DNA from: Paralvinella palmiformis
Taxonomy: Eukaryota > Annelida > Polychaeta > Terebellida > Alvinellidae
Direction of reading: 5' to 3'
Assembly: GCA_025642065.1 (NCBI GenBank)
Contig: JAODUP010000042.1
Span: forward strand, 787,501 to 851,500
DNA length: 64,000 nt
The translations under genes and the position numbers were made by a program. Positions 1 to 10,585 of the stretch are shown here, piece by piece (positions within the stretch are counted from its first letter, which is position 1; every line of letters starts with the position of its first letter). A model generated the notes under the pieces. It did not search any database. It was given only the letters and a program-made list of their open reading frames with translations, and was not told where the DNA came from.

Positions 1-68
1 TACTTTTACTGTATCTTTAGCAATAACTGCAATATAAATGTTTACTCTGACCTTTTTGTGTTATTGTT

Positions 69-708
69 TTGACTTTATTTGTACAACAAAAATTACTTTT
101 TTCTGCTAGTGTTGAATTGTATCTGGGTAGTATTATTGATAAACATGGTGGTACAGATGCGGATGTTAAGGCAATGATCGGCAAGGCTAGAGGAGCATTT
201 ATACAGCTCAAGAACATCTGGATCTCCAAAGTGTTGCCATTACACACAAAGATACGCCTGTTTAACTCCAATGTGAAGTCTGTATTACTGTATGGAGCAG
301 AGACACGGAGGACAACTAACACCACCATCAAGAAATTACAGACCTTTATTAACAACTGTCTGAGAAGAATCCTCCAAATTCGCTGGCCAAACACCATCAG
401 TAACAGCGACTTGTGGGAGAAAACACACCAACAGAATACTCGAGATGAGATCAGAAGGAGACGATGGGGGTGAAATGGTCACACACTCTGGAAACCAGCA
501 TCAACTATCAACATGGAACCCACAAGGAAAGGGAAAAAGGGGACGCCCAAGAAATACGTGGAGAAGCGATCTCCTGACTGACACAAAGAAGACTGTTACA
601 ACTGGAGGGAGCTTGAAAAGAAAACCCAGTACAGAAGACTTTGGAAGACTGTTGTCAATGACTTATGTCCCAGGAGGGGCGAAGTGTGAGAAAGACGATA
701 TTTTCTAG
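69..708 (+). pseudogene. Degenerate 3' end of a non-LTR (LINE) retrotransposon ORF
   Basis: The translation holds the region downstream of the reverse transcriptase domain seen in many invertebrate LINEs. A YLGSIID motif is followed by a helical segment (LHTKIRLFNSNVKSVLLYGAET), a helix-rich RRILQIRWPN block and the NTRDEIRRRRWG block. The reading frame breaks at a stop at 471-473 and resumes in another frame from about 445 with WNPQGKGKRGRPRNTWR, so at least one indel separates the halves. No polymerase catalytic motif is inside the window. The copy is therefore truncated by the window edge and inactive by frameshift. The family is clear; the clade (RTE-, Ingi/Nimb- or Jockey-like) is not assigned. 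Tail sequence follows at 715-850. Confidence 0.8.
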
Positions 709-714
709 GATTAT

Positions 715-850
715 ATATATATAATAATATGTGATATTTATATAGCGCCCTATCCTATTCAGCTAGAAGCTGCTCTAAGGCGCTTTACAATATTATATAC
801 AATATTATTATCCCTGACTTAAAACTGTTTCCACCCAGCACATATCTCAA
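715..850 (+). repeat. LINE-associated 3' tail with GCGCC...GGCGC stem
   Basis: After an AT run the sequence reads TATAGCGCC, then about 30 bases later AAGGCGCTTTACAATATT. This is an imperfect inverted repeat directly downstream of the broken LINE ORF. A related stretch recurs at 23744-23815, which argues for an interspersed 3'-end module and not unique sequence. Whether it belongs to the same LINE is inferred from adjacency. Confidence 0.45.
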
Positions 851-3470
851 CTCCCAGGGGAGTATACAATATATATATATATATATATCCTATTATTGAG
901 TATGAACGGCATTTTATCTGTTCGTTTTAACAGATTATTTCAGTAATGGTTATCGGCCAGTATGAAATCAAACCACGCAAACTGAGGCTTTTACTTGAAC
1001 CTTTTTTTTGGTTTAATTGTAATCGCTTCCATTAAGTAAGCCATCATCAGATAAATTACCTACTCGACCTGGATATACATTCACTTATGGTCACTTGAAA
1101 ACATACGGGCCGCTGTGTTTTAAGCATCATATATGCTAAGCTAAACAACGTTGCAGCCCTTTCCATAATCAAAACGCTAGTCGAGTTCCTTAACCACGAC
1201 CTTGGCCGTACTTGAGATGATCGCGAGGTCACTGCCTAAGGTAAACAAAAACGAGTTCGAATCCACAAAAAGGTTTGTAGCGTCGTTTTGTAACGACTAC
1301 GCTATTAGATCAGCCTTGTCCATGTTGGATGTGACCAGGCTATGGATATACAGATTGTGTGTGTGTCACTGCATGTGACTGTTCCTAAAGTTCAGTCTCT
1401 CTCACTCTATCTATCTATCTGTATCTCTCTCTATATATGTATATATATATATATATATATCGTTCTCTCTCATCTTTTTCCGCTCTTAGTTTCTCTTTCA
1501 TCCTTAGTCTTTTGGGGACTCTGCCTTGAATATGTTTCAACATCCGAGTTATAAGGGATTAACATAATATTTGCTGCTTTGGATACTCCCCGAACTACAA
1601 GCAATTTGATGCTTTGGAAAACTGCATCCATTCCTTTCTAACGTCAAGTTTAAACATTGGTCAGTTCATCAAGTACCTTCACTTCTGCATGAATACTCAC
1701 TGAAACTAGGAAACTATCACGGCTGAGTTAAATATCATTACTAGCCCTCCATTCATCATGTTCGGCATATGTAAGACAATAAATGAGACTAGTCCACAAT
1801 ATCTGAATAATAAACTCGTTCAAAACACTACGATAACTCTCAAAGATATTCTATGTTGGTCATACCCAAATTACAACTAAAATATTTCGGTTATTGTGTG
1901 TACAGTGGTACTGCACGAGTCCGCAATTATAATCCTTCAGATATTATTGTCCAGAACACTCTGCAACTCTAAATATTTCTTTACCAAACTGTTATTTATG
2001 TGTATACACGTCAGGATCTGTTTCGACTTTAGCACATGAGAGTACATAGTTGTTCGTGTTATAATTATTCATGAATTTCCTCTGTCTGGATGTAGCACAT
2101 AAATTTGCCAATTTAAAATTTTCGATCACTCGTCTGCATATGTCATCTTTAAATATTCTTGTAGCTGTACATACTTAATCATCCTTGCCAACCATCTGCT
2201 CACAAATCTTCCTATCATTTCAAATATCTGCAAGAAATATCATTGCAGCTGAGAGGTTAGTAACAAACAGCATGAGGAGTGGTTTTCAGCACTCTTCATT
2301 GTGGAATTCTACTCTGCTATATATGGCTCATTTGGAAATTAAACTTTGACAGCTATATTTCGTGCTTTGTGTTTGATTCTTCCCTATCTAACTGAGTCAT
2401 TGTGGACTGGCTTAGGGAGAACTGCATCAACTGCCTCCTGGTGAGACCAATTCAAATCCTCACTTGAAGTCTAAATATACTACACCGAACACATCTTTCA
2501 TCCATTTCCCTCCAGATTGAACTTCGACGTAACACAACTGAGTCATATATGGCCTATTAGATGTGAAACCATGCTAGAATTCATACAGTAAGTTATAATT
2601 TATGAAATAACACGTTTGGGATTTCTTGAAGTTCTCGGTCAAGTATTTTAGAAATCCCTTCACAGGTTGATTCTTAGATACGTATGTGTTTTTATTTTGT
2701 TTTCCCTTAGAACTTCGATCGTTAATCATTAATGAGACAGTTACCACTTTCTTTTTTTGCTATGACATTAGTACATATTGATTCACATCTTGATTTAGTC
2801 TACAATGGATTCTACAATGGGTCTCATACTTCATCCGGCCATTTTATGGGTCTAACGATTCATCCCATTTCATTAAGTTTGTGCCTTTCACACGGTGTTT
2901 GTACGTCGCCTCTTCGGAGCGACGTCCTTAAGATTAGAGATATACACACAAACAGTCAATGTTCTGTATTATAGACCTGAAAATATGTGGCCAAGATAAT
3001 ACCGTATTCGTTTTTTTCACGCCCATGACGGATTCACATGAGTTCAGAAACATAGTGCATCTATAGTTAATGTTAATAAATGTTTGATTCGTGTGTTAAA
3101 AAAACACACATTTGTTAACGTTTTATGTGTGGCCGGTTGAAGTCTCCATCCATTATAAGGCGAAACTTATGTCTTTTATACATTTCCCCAAACCAAACAT
3201 CCAACTGAGTCTTAATGGTGTTCTTGGATAGCAATAACGGGCATAGAGAGTGTGCACGTTCTGCCTTGTACAGTAAGTTGTTCGGCCACTGATACCGATA
3301 TGCTGTACACCGTTATTCAGTGGCTCAGTTTTGACTACCTCAGCAATAATTATTATATCTGTTGACATTAAGGTGACAGTTAAATATAGTATGTTTGTAA
3401 GGTAGGCCGTGTTTGGTATTAAAAACCCTTCATACTTAAATTTGACTTTTTTGTGATAATCGGTTTTCTT

Positions 3471-3507
<37 letters not shown>

Positions 3508-4049
3508 TGGGTTATAATTTGCAGGTTGATCTGCAGTCTGATAAATGGCTAGATCCATGTTTTACTTTTCAGTAAAGGATATATTTATGAATAGATATTT
3601 TGCTCGTGGCTGTTTATGTGTTTCCATCACCGTTTTAATATACTTGCTTTCCGTTTCACAAAGCTCGACTCCCGTTTTATGTTGGCCGTGTATTACTTTG
3701 GCTTCTTTGGACGCTTAGTGAGTAGCTGATGTATTGAGTGGTGAAGTCGTTTTTGAATATTATAAGATTATTTATTTGAAAGCAAACAATTAACGCTGTT
3801 CCTCTAAGTTATACATATGGTGTTTATAGCATATAGTGGTATGTCAGATCTACTGAGAGCTTCGAAACATTGTGCTATCGGAAATTTACAGAATGTCAAT
3901 AATACCTGCTGTAACACTGGACTTTTGGAATAATGGCTCTGGGAACAATATGCCAACATTGTACATGAACTGACTTGTCCAAAACTAATCCCACTGATTT
4001 TGCTTTCGATTTAGTTCACACACATACACACAGACACAGACAGACACAC

Positions 4050-4088
<39 letters not shown>

Positions 4089-4299
4089 AGTACTTATATA
4101 TATATATATATATAATATATATATAACAAATTTATCTCCGTGGTTCACACTTACACTATAATAATGTGGCCGTTATCGATCTGGTACATGTTAGTTCTGT
4201 CCGAAACAGAAGGGTACGATTATTACGCTCTATGCTAGTAAGTAACGAGAGGTGGTCGTTTGGTTTGGGTTTTGGATCTCTGGTTGGAGTTTACTAAAT
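851..4299. other. Intergenic DNA, no gene seen
   Basis: AT-rich sequence without a convincing exon. It holds AT runs near 870 and 1434-1460, a (CA)n tract at 3472-3503, and a compound (CA)n/(TA)n block at 4017-4129 close to the SelO gene. A tRNA B-box-like string (GAGTTCGAATCC, near 1253) suggests a decayed SINE. A seven-base perfect hairpin (ACGTCGC / GCGACGT) lies near 2902-2924. The SelO promoter is probably at 4130-4299, but no clear core element was seen. Confidence 0.5.
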
Positions 4300-4966
4300 A
4301 TGGAAACGTTTGTAAAGAACCAAATATTCCGAGTGGATATTATCTGTGTTCTGACGGCGTTTCTGTGTTTTGATGTTCTCCACGCCACAGGCGTAACCTG
4401 TGATCGTCATTCGTACATACATTTTATATTTAGTTTCTATTCGCCAGTTTGTGACGTTACTTCTGAGCTGTCCTTAAAGAAAACCTTTCACGAATGGCGA
4501 TTTTCGGAAGCTCCACTTCTTTTCAAACTTCCAGTTGAGGTGAACGAAGAGAATCACATTCGTGAAGTGCAGAACGTGATATTTTCGAAGAGCTACCCGA
4601 CTCCTTTGAAAACCGAAATTAAATTAGCCGCAACGTCCAGGGACGCGTTGAGGAATGTACTCGATATGGATGAGGAGATTGTACAAACGGAACACTTCCT
4701 GCTGATAGCGAGTGGTAATGGGATCCTCAGAGGATACCCGCCACTCACTCATAGATACGGCGGTTACCAGTTTGGGACGTGGGCGGGTCAACTCGGCGAT
4801 GGTAGGGCTCACCTGCTGGGAGAGTACCTGAACCGGTTTGGTGAACGTTGGGAGCTGCAGCTGAAAGGATCCGGACTGACTCCGTACTCCAGAGATGGTG
4901 ATGGCCGAGCCGTAATCAGGTCATCGGTTCGGGAATTCTTGTCCAGCGAGACAATGCACTTTCTAG
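4300..4966 (+). CDS. SELENOO: SelO-like coding exon 1
   Basis: Encodes the signal-peptide-like N-terminus (short basic n-region, hydrophobic core around residues 12-28, then HATG) and the N-lobe through HFLG. The donor is CTAG|GTGATT at 4967, leaving one base of a glycine codon to be completed by exon 2. Reading past the donor gives only DYNIK before a stop at 4984, which supports splicing here. Confidence 0.9.
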
Positions 4967-7770
4967 GTGATTATAATATCAAATAGGCGAAATGTGTACA
5001 CATCGAACAGACAGTTTATTTGGGTAGAACTAATGTTAAGTCTATGTCAGTGTGTGTAAGATCGAGGAACGTAGAGAAGTCTATCAGTTATAGATTCATG
5101 AATCATTGTTATAGACATAGACATACTAGTGGTAGTAGACAATGAATGTGGTATACCGTATAGAGTCTAGTTTATCTATTTGAACTTAAAATATCACAAT
5201 AGATTAAAAAAAATTCTCAGTTCCGTTTACATCAATCCGTTACGCAGATAATTGTTCCAATTTGATGAAATAATTAAATACTTTAAATAGTTTTTAAACA
5301 ATTTAAAAAAATCAGATATTGGACAATCAAACTTAAAAGTCTGAATCAGAATTTTTGTTTTCATCAAATATCTGTGTCTTCAAGTACACCAAATAATGGA
5401 CTGAACTTGTTATTTGTACTTAGATTTGTGTGGACTTGGCTATGTAGTAACTTTCTAATTACTAATTTAAAAAAATTTGATTTGTGTGAAGAACTGTGGC
5501 TCGATGAAACTGCATCTTCCTTTGTTGTTCCCAGTATGGAAAGGTGAGACAAAAATTATCTGCTAATGGTCTTTCTGCAGTGTTTATGCACATCATATGA
5601 AGTTAATCTTATTGCTCTGGAGATCTTCAGATTTCGGGATAGAATTCCAGTGTCATCTGTGTCCAGAATGTTTCATCCTTCAGTAAGATTACCGACCTTT
5701 TGCTACGCCTAGATACGTGCAAGGTGGAGTCAGCATTGAGGCTAAACAAATCATTCTTCTACTGCCAATTACTCATTATAGATAAGGACTACATTTGATG
5801 AAATGGTCTGTCAGGAAATGCATTGAGGATCTGGAAATGTGATGACAATTTTCTTGAGTCACAATTAAACATCCTCAATATTAAGGATGGCAGCCTCTGG
5901 TGGCAGTATTTTGGCAATAGTCTGCTGCGCACCTAGGTAAATACCAGGTATTTACCATGGTGCGGAAATACCTTTCTGTCCAACATTAAAGATAACACTG
6001 AAGGAAATTAGCCACACAGATTTCAACAATGAAGCAGTGACATTATCCACTGGCATACAAGTATAACCGTTTGTCAATGGTTCAATCTATATAGGATATT
6101 ATTATTTTTGTTTCATTTATTCAGCCCTACTAATAGTAGCATAGCTAGCAAGCAGAATCTTATGTAGTATACAGACTGTATTGTAGTCATTGTATTTAAA
6201 ACACATTCACAAGTTAGCCCACACCCAACATCCTGTAATGCCATGTTGTATTAAGCAACTAAAAGTAGGTTACACAAGATGATGTTTTGTGCCAATGTGC
6301 CTTCATTATAGAGTAATTAAACATTCTTAAGATTAGACCTAGCCTAGGGTACATATACAATAATATGATTGGTCCTAATTTGTTATTATCAGTGCTGATC
6401 GGTTGTAACAAAGGGAGTGTCGGAATTGAAATGAAAAAATAACTTCTATGCCAGCTATGGAAGAAACAATATTATAGCTTTTAAAGAAATATTTTAGACT
6501 TATTTACATAATAAGTGGCCTTCAGTGGGTAGATTTTAAGTAGCACAACATGAGTCTGAGATACTTTGTCTCCATTCACTCATTTATTTAAAGGATTGAG
6601 TAATGACTCGCTTAGCTGACTAATGAGGGGAGGGGGTTCCAGTATAACAAAAGAAAGTTTTCAAATTTTGTTACTTACCATTTTCCAGGTATTCCAACAA
6701 GTAGAGCTGCCAGTTTGGTGATCAGCAATGACCCTGTGTGGCGTGACCAATTTTATGATGGCCACTTCAAACAAGAACGTGCTGCTGTTTTGATGAGGTT
6801 GGCTAAATCTTGGTTCAGGTTTGGATCGTTTGAAATATTAGCCCATTACGGTGAGACCTCTCTGCTTGGAGAATTGGCTGATTTCATCATCGAACACCAC
6901 TTTCCACACATTCCGCCTGATGACCCATACAAGTATGCATCGTTTTTTCAAGAAGTTGTGGAACAAACAGCTCGACTGATAGCCATGTGGCAGAGCGTCG
7001 GCTTCGTTCACGGCGTCTGTAACACGGATAACTTCAGCATTCTCTCAATGACAATTGACTATGGACCATTTCGTTTCATGGATGCCTATGATCCAAAGAT
7101 GGTTCCAAATACTTCCGATGATGAGAATAGATACAGTTATGAAAACCAGCCGGAAGCTGGCTATTTTAACCTAAACAAGTTGAAGTTGGCCATTATCCGA
7201 TTATTACCAGCTCACCAGCAGTTTGTGTTAAAGCAAATACTCAGTGGCTATCAGGATCTGTATACAGGTTATGTTGTGCATTTGTTCTGTAGAAAGCTGG
7301 GCCTTCCAGATGTGAAAGAGTCAGATGGTGAACTCATTGACTCACTTCTCGCTATCATGAAGGACACCAAGTCGGACTTCACAATGACATTCAGACATCT
7401 CTCTGAGTGGAATCTGGATCTCTCCAGCCCCGAAGTGTCCAACTCCAGGCTTTGGACTCTATCACATCTCAAATCACATGAACCTTTTCGGGATTGGCTG
7501 GAACTGTATAGAAAGAGGTTGGCTTCATCACATGTTCAGGAATCACAGCGCAAGAGTGTCATGCACTGGACGAATCCTCGTTATGTTCTCAGGAATTGGA
7601 TCCTGGAAGAGATCATTCAGCAAGTGGAAAAAAATGATTTTAGTTTGCTGCAACAAGCTTTGGGGATATTTAAGAAGCCATTTACTGATCAAATTGAAGC
7701 AGAGCAGTTAGGATATGCTGACCCTCCACCATCTTGGGCTGATCATATTAAAGTGAGCTGTTCTTCATAA
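4300..7770 (+). CDS. SELENOO: SelO-family protein adenylyltransferase (bacterial-like, Cys form); two coding exons
   Basis: SelO is a pseudokinase-fold enzyme that transfers AMP from ATP to Ser/Thr/Tyr of proteins. Exons 4300-4966 and 6689-7767 join to 582 codons plus stop; the intron is 4967-6688. Conserved blocks are LPVE near residue 80, [16 protein letters not shown] (153-168), [11 protein letters not shown] (188-198) and RSSVREF (207-213). Residues matching the published Pseudomonas SelO active site are all present: K189, E212, R259, D336, N337 and D346. The protein ends VSCSS, like E. coli SelO, where animal selenoprotein O has selenocysteine, so no SECIS element is needed. Residues 1-31 look like a signal peptide, unlike the mitochondrial targeting known for animal SelO. 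The start ATG has A at -3 and G at +4, and an in-frame stop lies upstream at 4243. Family identity is very secure; secretion is inferred. Confidence 0.93.
4967..6688 (+). other. SELENOO: SelO intron with SINE remnant
   Basis: GT-AG intron of 1722 bases. Near 5690-5765 it contains the tail of SINE family B (a motif ending TGAGGCTAAACAA), also found complete near 8995-9190. No other gene-like content was seen. Confidence 0.7.
6689..7770 (+). CDS. SELENOO: SelO-like coding exon 2 (terminal)
   Basis: The acceptor TTTTCCAG|GT at 6687-6688 restores the frame as G-IPTSRAA, matching the GIPTTRA motif of SelO proteins. The exon encodes the C-lobe, including VLMR (256-259), HGVCNTDN (330-337), IDYGPF and the C-terminal LRNW and VSCSS motifs. 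One 1.1-kb exon carries more than half of the protein, so the gene is intron-poor. Confidence 0.93.
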
Positions 7771-8435
7771 TTGGTTTAGAGCACACACACACACACACAT
7801 GCCTATTTCTGAGCATCCATGCATGCAATATTTATACATGATTCTGATGTTCTGTGATGTGTGTGTGTGTGTGAGAGAGAGAGAGACAGTGTGTGTGTGT
7901 TGTTATGACATGAAGATTATGTTTTGCTGAATTATGACTAAAGGTCATTCACTACCTTAAGTAGCACTTACATAAATTTAATATATATATATGTATATAT
8001 ATTTATATATATATATATATATTATGTGTGTGTGTATGTATGTATGTATAGAGAGAGACACCACAGTGCTTAGAACTGTGAACTTCCAAGTCAGGGTTCA
8101 AATCAAACCAAGGTATCCGTGTTTGTGAGATAGGTGTTTCCCTAGAAAGTCACCCTTCTGTGTAACCATTACCAGGGTTAAACCAACTACTTACTGACAC
8201 CTGCTGCTATTACATCAGATGAAAGTATCATTAGAAAAAAACAGACGTTGAACTCAGACTAAACTGCATGGCTAGCTTCTATTAAAATAAATGCAGGGGC
8301 ATGTGTATGTTGAAATGTGTGCAAACACGCATACATCAAACTAGTATTTAAAATGGTCTGAACAAAAGTAATGCTATGCTGGTATAAATAACTGTAATTG
8401 TAGAAGATAAGTATTATCTGTTGTCAGTATGGCAT

Positions 8436-8471
<36 letters not shown>

Positions 8472-8994
8472 CAAATGTTATTAGAAAAAAATCTTGCTAA
8501 CAATTACCAATTGTTTGGATGAGTATTGCGTAATTGGAAATTAATTATAATAATAAGTGCATCACTTTCAGTGATATGTTTCAATTACTGGTCACCTTAA
8601 TTATATTTTTATACTATGTGTATAATAAGCATGTGTGTGTGTGTGTGTGTGTGTGTGGTTCGTACAACTTTCATAAACATTTACACAGTAAAAACATATC
8701 AAATTAGACAGTTGTATTATTTTGGGTCTTGGTGACATGTCTAACAAGTTAGTTGAGTGTTATTTAAAACACAATGCGTCCTGTCAACGACTAAATGCCA
8801 GCTGTCACTTTTACTGGGTGACTTATTAAGAGACATGACTCAGCAGATTCACAGTTTCTTGTTATTTTTATAAAGAAAATAAAATGTTCTGTACCAGCTT
8901 AATGAGTATGTGATGTTTGTATTTAACTCGTATCATATATCTGCCTGTCTGACTGGTTCTTCATAAATAAATCTAGTCATAGCTAAAATCTGAT
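7771..8994. other. SelO 3' flank with microsatellites
   Basis: Holds (CA)n/(GT)n/(GA)n tracts at 7781-7900, (AT)n at 7980-8023 and 8439-8469, and (GT)n at 8631-8657. Candidate AATAAA signals occur near 8286 and 8877; neither can be tied to the mRNA from sequence alone. A decayed tRNA-like SINE lies at 8060-8200. Confidence 0.5.
8060..8200 (+). mobile_element. Decayed SINE, family B-like
   Basis: Contains a B-box-like GGTTCAAATC near 8094, followed by a 'GTGTTTGTGAGAT...TTTCCC' stretch that matches the body order of the better copies at 8995 and 22080. Identity is low, so the family assignment is tentative. Confidence 0.4.
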
Positions 8995-9190
8995 CTAGGG
9001 TGCCCAAATTATCGTAGTAGTTAGAGCGCTGCACTGCAAACCACCAGGTTGTGGGTTCAAATTCGGTTCCTAGCTGTCGTTGTGGGATTTGCTTCCTCCA
9101 CCATATGTACCAGGTGGGACAAGCGCTGAGGCTAAACAACTCAACTATAGCAAACAATAGCATAAGTGAGCTTCTAAATTCACGCATCCT
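8995..9190 (+). mobile_element. SINE family B copy
   Basis: The tRNA-like head has an A-box-like TAGTTAGAGCGCTGCAC near 9016 and a B-box GGGTTCAAATTC near 9053. The body contains GTGGGATTTGCTTCC and CCATATGTACCAGGTG and ends in GCTGAGGCTAAACAACTCAA. The same order recurs at 15815, 22075, 43277 and, reversed, at 39062. This makes it an interspersed tRNA-derived SINE, not a tRNA gene. Confidence 0.7.
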
Positions 9191-9354
9191 GTTAGTCTGA
9201 CCCGGATGAGGACTACAAGTTTTGACTGATATTTGTTTTGATTGGCTGACAGAGTCACATGGTTTTTACTTATATTTTTTCATTGTCTGCGGTACAGTTG
9301 GTGATTATAATGTCCTGGGAAAGATCAGTGACATTCATCGATTCGCTTAAAAAT

Positions 9355-9500
9355 TTCCGGACCACTAATCAAGGGACTGAACCTGGAGCAGCGACCTTTC
9401 GGGCTAATTCATGTGTACTGTCTCGCCAATCAGCACTGACCATATTCAAGCTTAGCCAGGAGCCCCTTTCCATTTTAATCTGCCGCTCTACAAACTGAGC
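9355..9500 (-). mobile_element. SINE-like element, family D copy
   Basis: On the minus strand it begins with GGCTCAGTTTGTAGAGCGG (A-box-like) and has a B-box-like GGTTCAGTCCC. The sequence GGGACTGAACC..GAG..GCGAC and the following CATGT stretch recur at 47590-47740. Two copies support an interspersed element. The spacing between boxes is much longer than in a tRNA gene. Confidence 0.5.
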
Positions 9501-9518
9501 CATCTCTCTACAGAATGA

Positions 9519-9703
9519 GATGATGATTGATGTTTTGGAGCCAATTTTATGCACATGGTAGGCTAAATTGGCCGAACGACCTCCAAAGGTAATGAAGCGA
9601 AGTCAAAGAGGAAACACCCTTCAGATATGGCCACGCCAAGATTCGAACTCAGGTGGTAGTGATCTGTGGTCCAACACGCTACCAATTAGACCACGGAGGC
9701 ACC
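9519..9703 (-). mobile_element. SINE family A, near full-length copy
   Basis: Read on the minus strand: a tRNA-like head (GCCTCCGTGGTCTAATTGG, B-box GAGTTCGAATC), then a body with TTCATTACCTTTGGAGGTCG, GGCCSATTTAGCCTACCATG and TGCATAAAAT, ending near CATCAATCATCAT. At least ten related copies are in this window. The tRNA-like head with box A and box B indicates Pol III transcription by family analogy. Confidence 0.85.
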
Positions 9704-9939
9704 ATCAACAGAACGAGATGTGGTTAATACGCCTAATACATATTTAGTTACGCTTTTGTAATTCTCATAGTTTTACATTGACTAAATATTTTGTAACGCG
9801 GTACAACATCTCATCATCCGTTACTCATTTTATCCTCATTGGCATTTAACATGTAATTGGTTGGGTTACTGAGAGAGAGCCTTGTATTATAAACTCGGTA
9901 TTTATTCTATGTACCGTTAATGGCTAAGCACTTATCAAA

Positions 9940-10224
9940 ATGGTTATTGCGTCATGCAGAGTGGTTTGCATTGTATTTGGTAAATGGCCGAAGAATGGAA
10001 AAACGCCCTCCTTGATGTGCGTGTCGGAATTTTTCTTCTTCTTCAAAAGACGGAAGTGGAGCGATTTTGTGCGTCGAAACAGCAACACACGCGCGCCATC
10101 GCCAACGATACGACGTGCGTGGTTCTTAATTGTTTATCACTCTAGTATAGGCCCGTTGTTGTTTGCCGCAGTTCGGCCTAGTTTAGGGGCGTCATCGCCC
10201 GCGGCCATGACGGCACGCCTTTAA
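9940..10224 (+). pseudogene. Possible THAP zinc-finger fossil
   Basis: A 94-codon frame starts at an ATG in good context (AAAATGG) within a short CpG-rich patch. Its order resembles a THAP domain: MV..SC-x3-C near the N-terminus, a Phe-rich stretch where THAP has FhrFP, then KRRKWSDFVRRN, which fits the THAP tryptophan and VRR helix, followed by APSPT. The final Cys-x2-His and AVPTIF motifs are missing, so it is either decayed or a chance match. THAP domains occur in P-element-like transposases as well as host genes. A SINE follows at 10250. Confidence 0.3.
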
Positions 10225-10249
10225 AGACATCCGATTACGGGCTTCATCG

Positions 10250-10585
10250 TGTGAGCTCCGGTGGCCTAACGGTTAAGCACCCGGCACTTGGTGCCAAGCG
10301 TCACAGGTTCGATCAGAGCAAGAGGTCGAAACTTTTTCAGGGATTAATTTCTCGGCTCACAACATCGTGGATGGGTGACCAGGTCAAATGGCGCTGCCGT
10401 CTCCACTCAATTATTAAAAATAAAGGGGGACGTTAAAGACCCAATGAGGACGTAAAATACTCTCTGGCAATGACCACCCTCAGGGTATTTCGGCTCCATC
10501 TTTCCGTACTGTTCCCCTGTGAGTGGTGGGGGAGGGGTTTTGTCAACCACTCCAACATAGAGGCTGTGCCGAATAAGCGACAATC
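10250..10585 (+). mobile_element. SINE family C copy
   Basis: The head has an A-box-like GTGGCCTAACGGTTAAGCAC and B-box CAGGTTCGATCAGAG. The body shares CAGGGATKAATTT, AGCTCACARCATCGTGG, GGACGTAAAAYA, CTGGCARTGACC and TCTTTCCGTACTGTT with the copy at 35945. The two copies are about 330 bases long and diverged, which indicates an older family unrelated to A or B in its body. Confidence 0.7.

Noticed and set aside
17..397. Minus-strand open frame opposite the LINE remnant
   Set aside because: It lies antisense to a recognisable LINE ORF and has no own homology.
2402..2480. Possible SINE head (AATTCAAATCC box)
   Set aside because: Only the B-box-like string is present; A-box and family body are not recognisable.
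7768..7900. SECIS element expected for a selenoprotein O
   Set aside because: The position of selenocysteine is a normal Cys codon (TGT) followed by Ser-Ser-stop, so no SECIS is required; no AUGA...GA core stem was evident in a quick look.
9000..9075. tRNA-like sequence with A and B boxes
   Set aside because: The acceptor stem does not pair and the same sequence recurs with a shared body elsewhere, so it is a SINE head and not a tRNA gene. The same applies to the other tRNA-like heads in the window.
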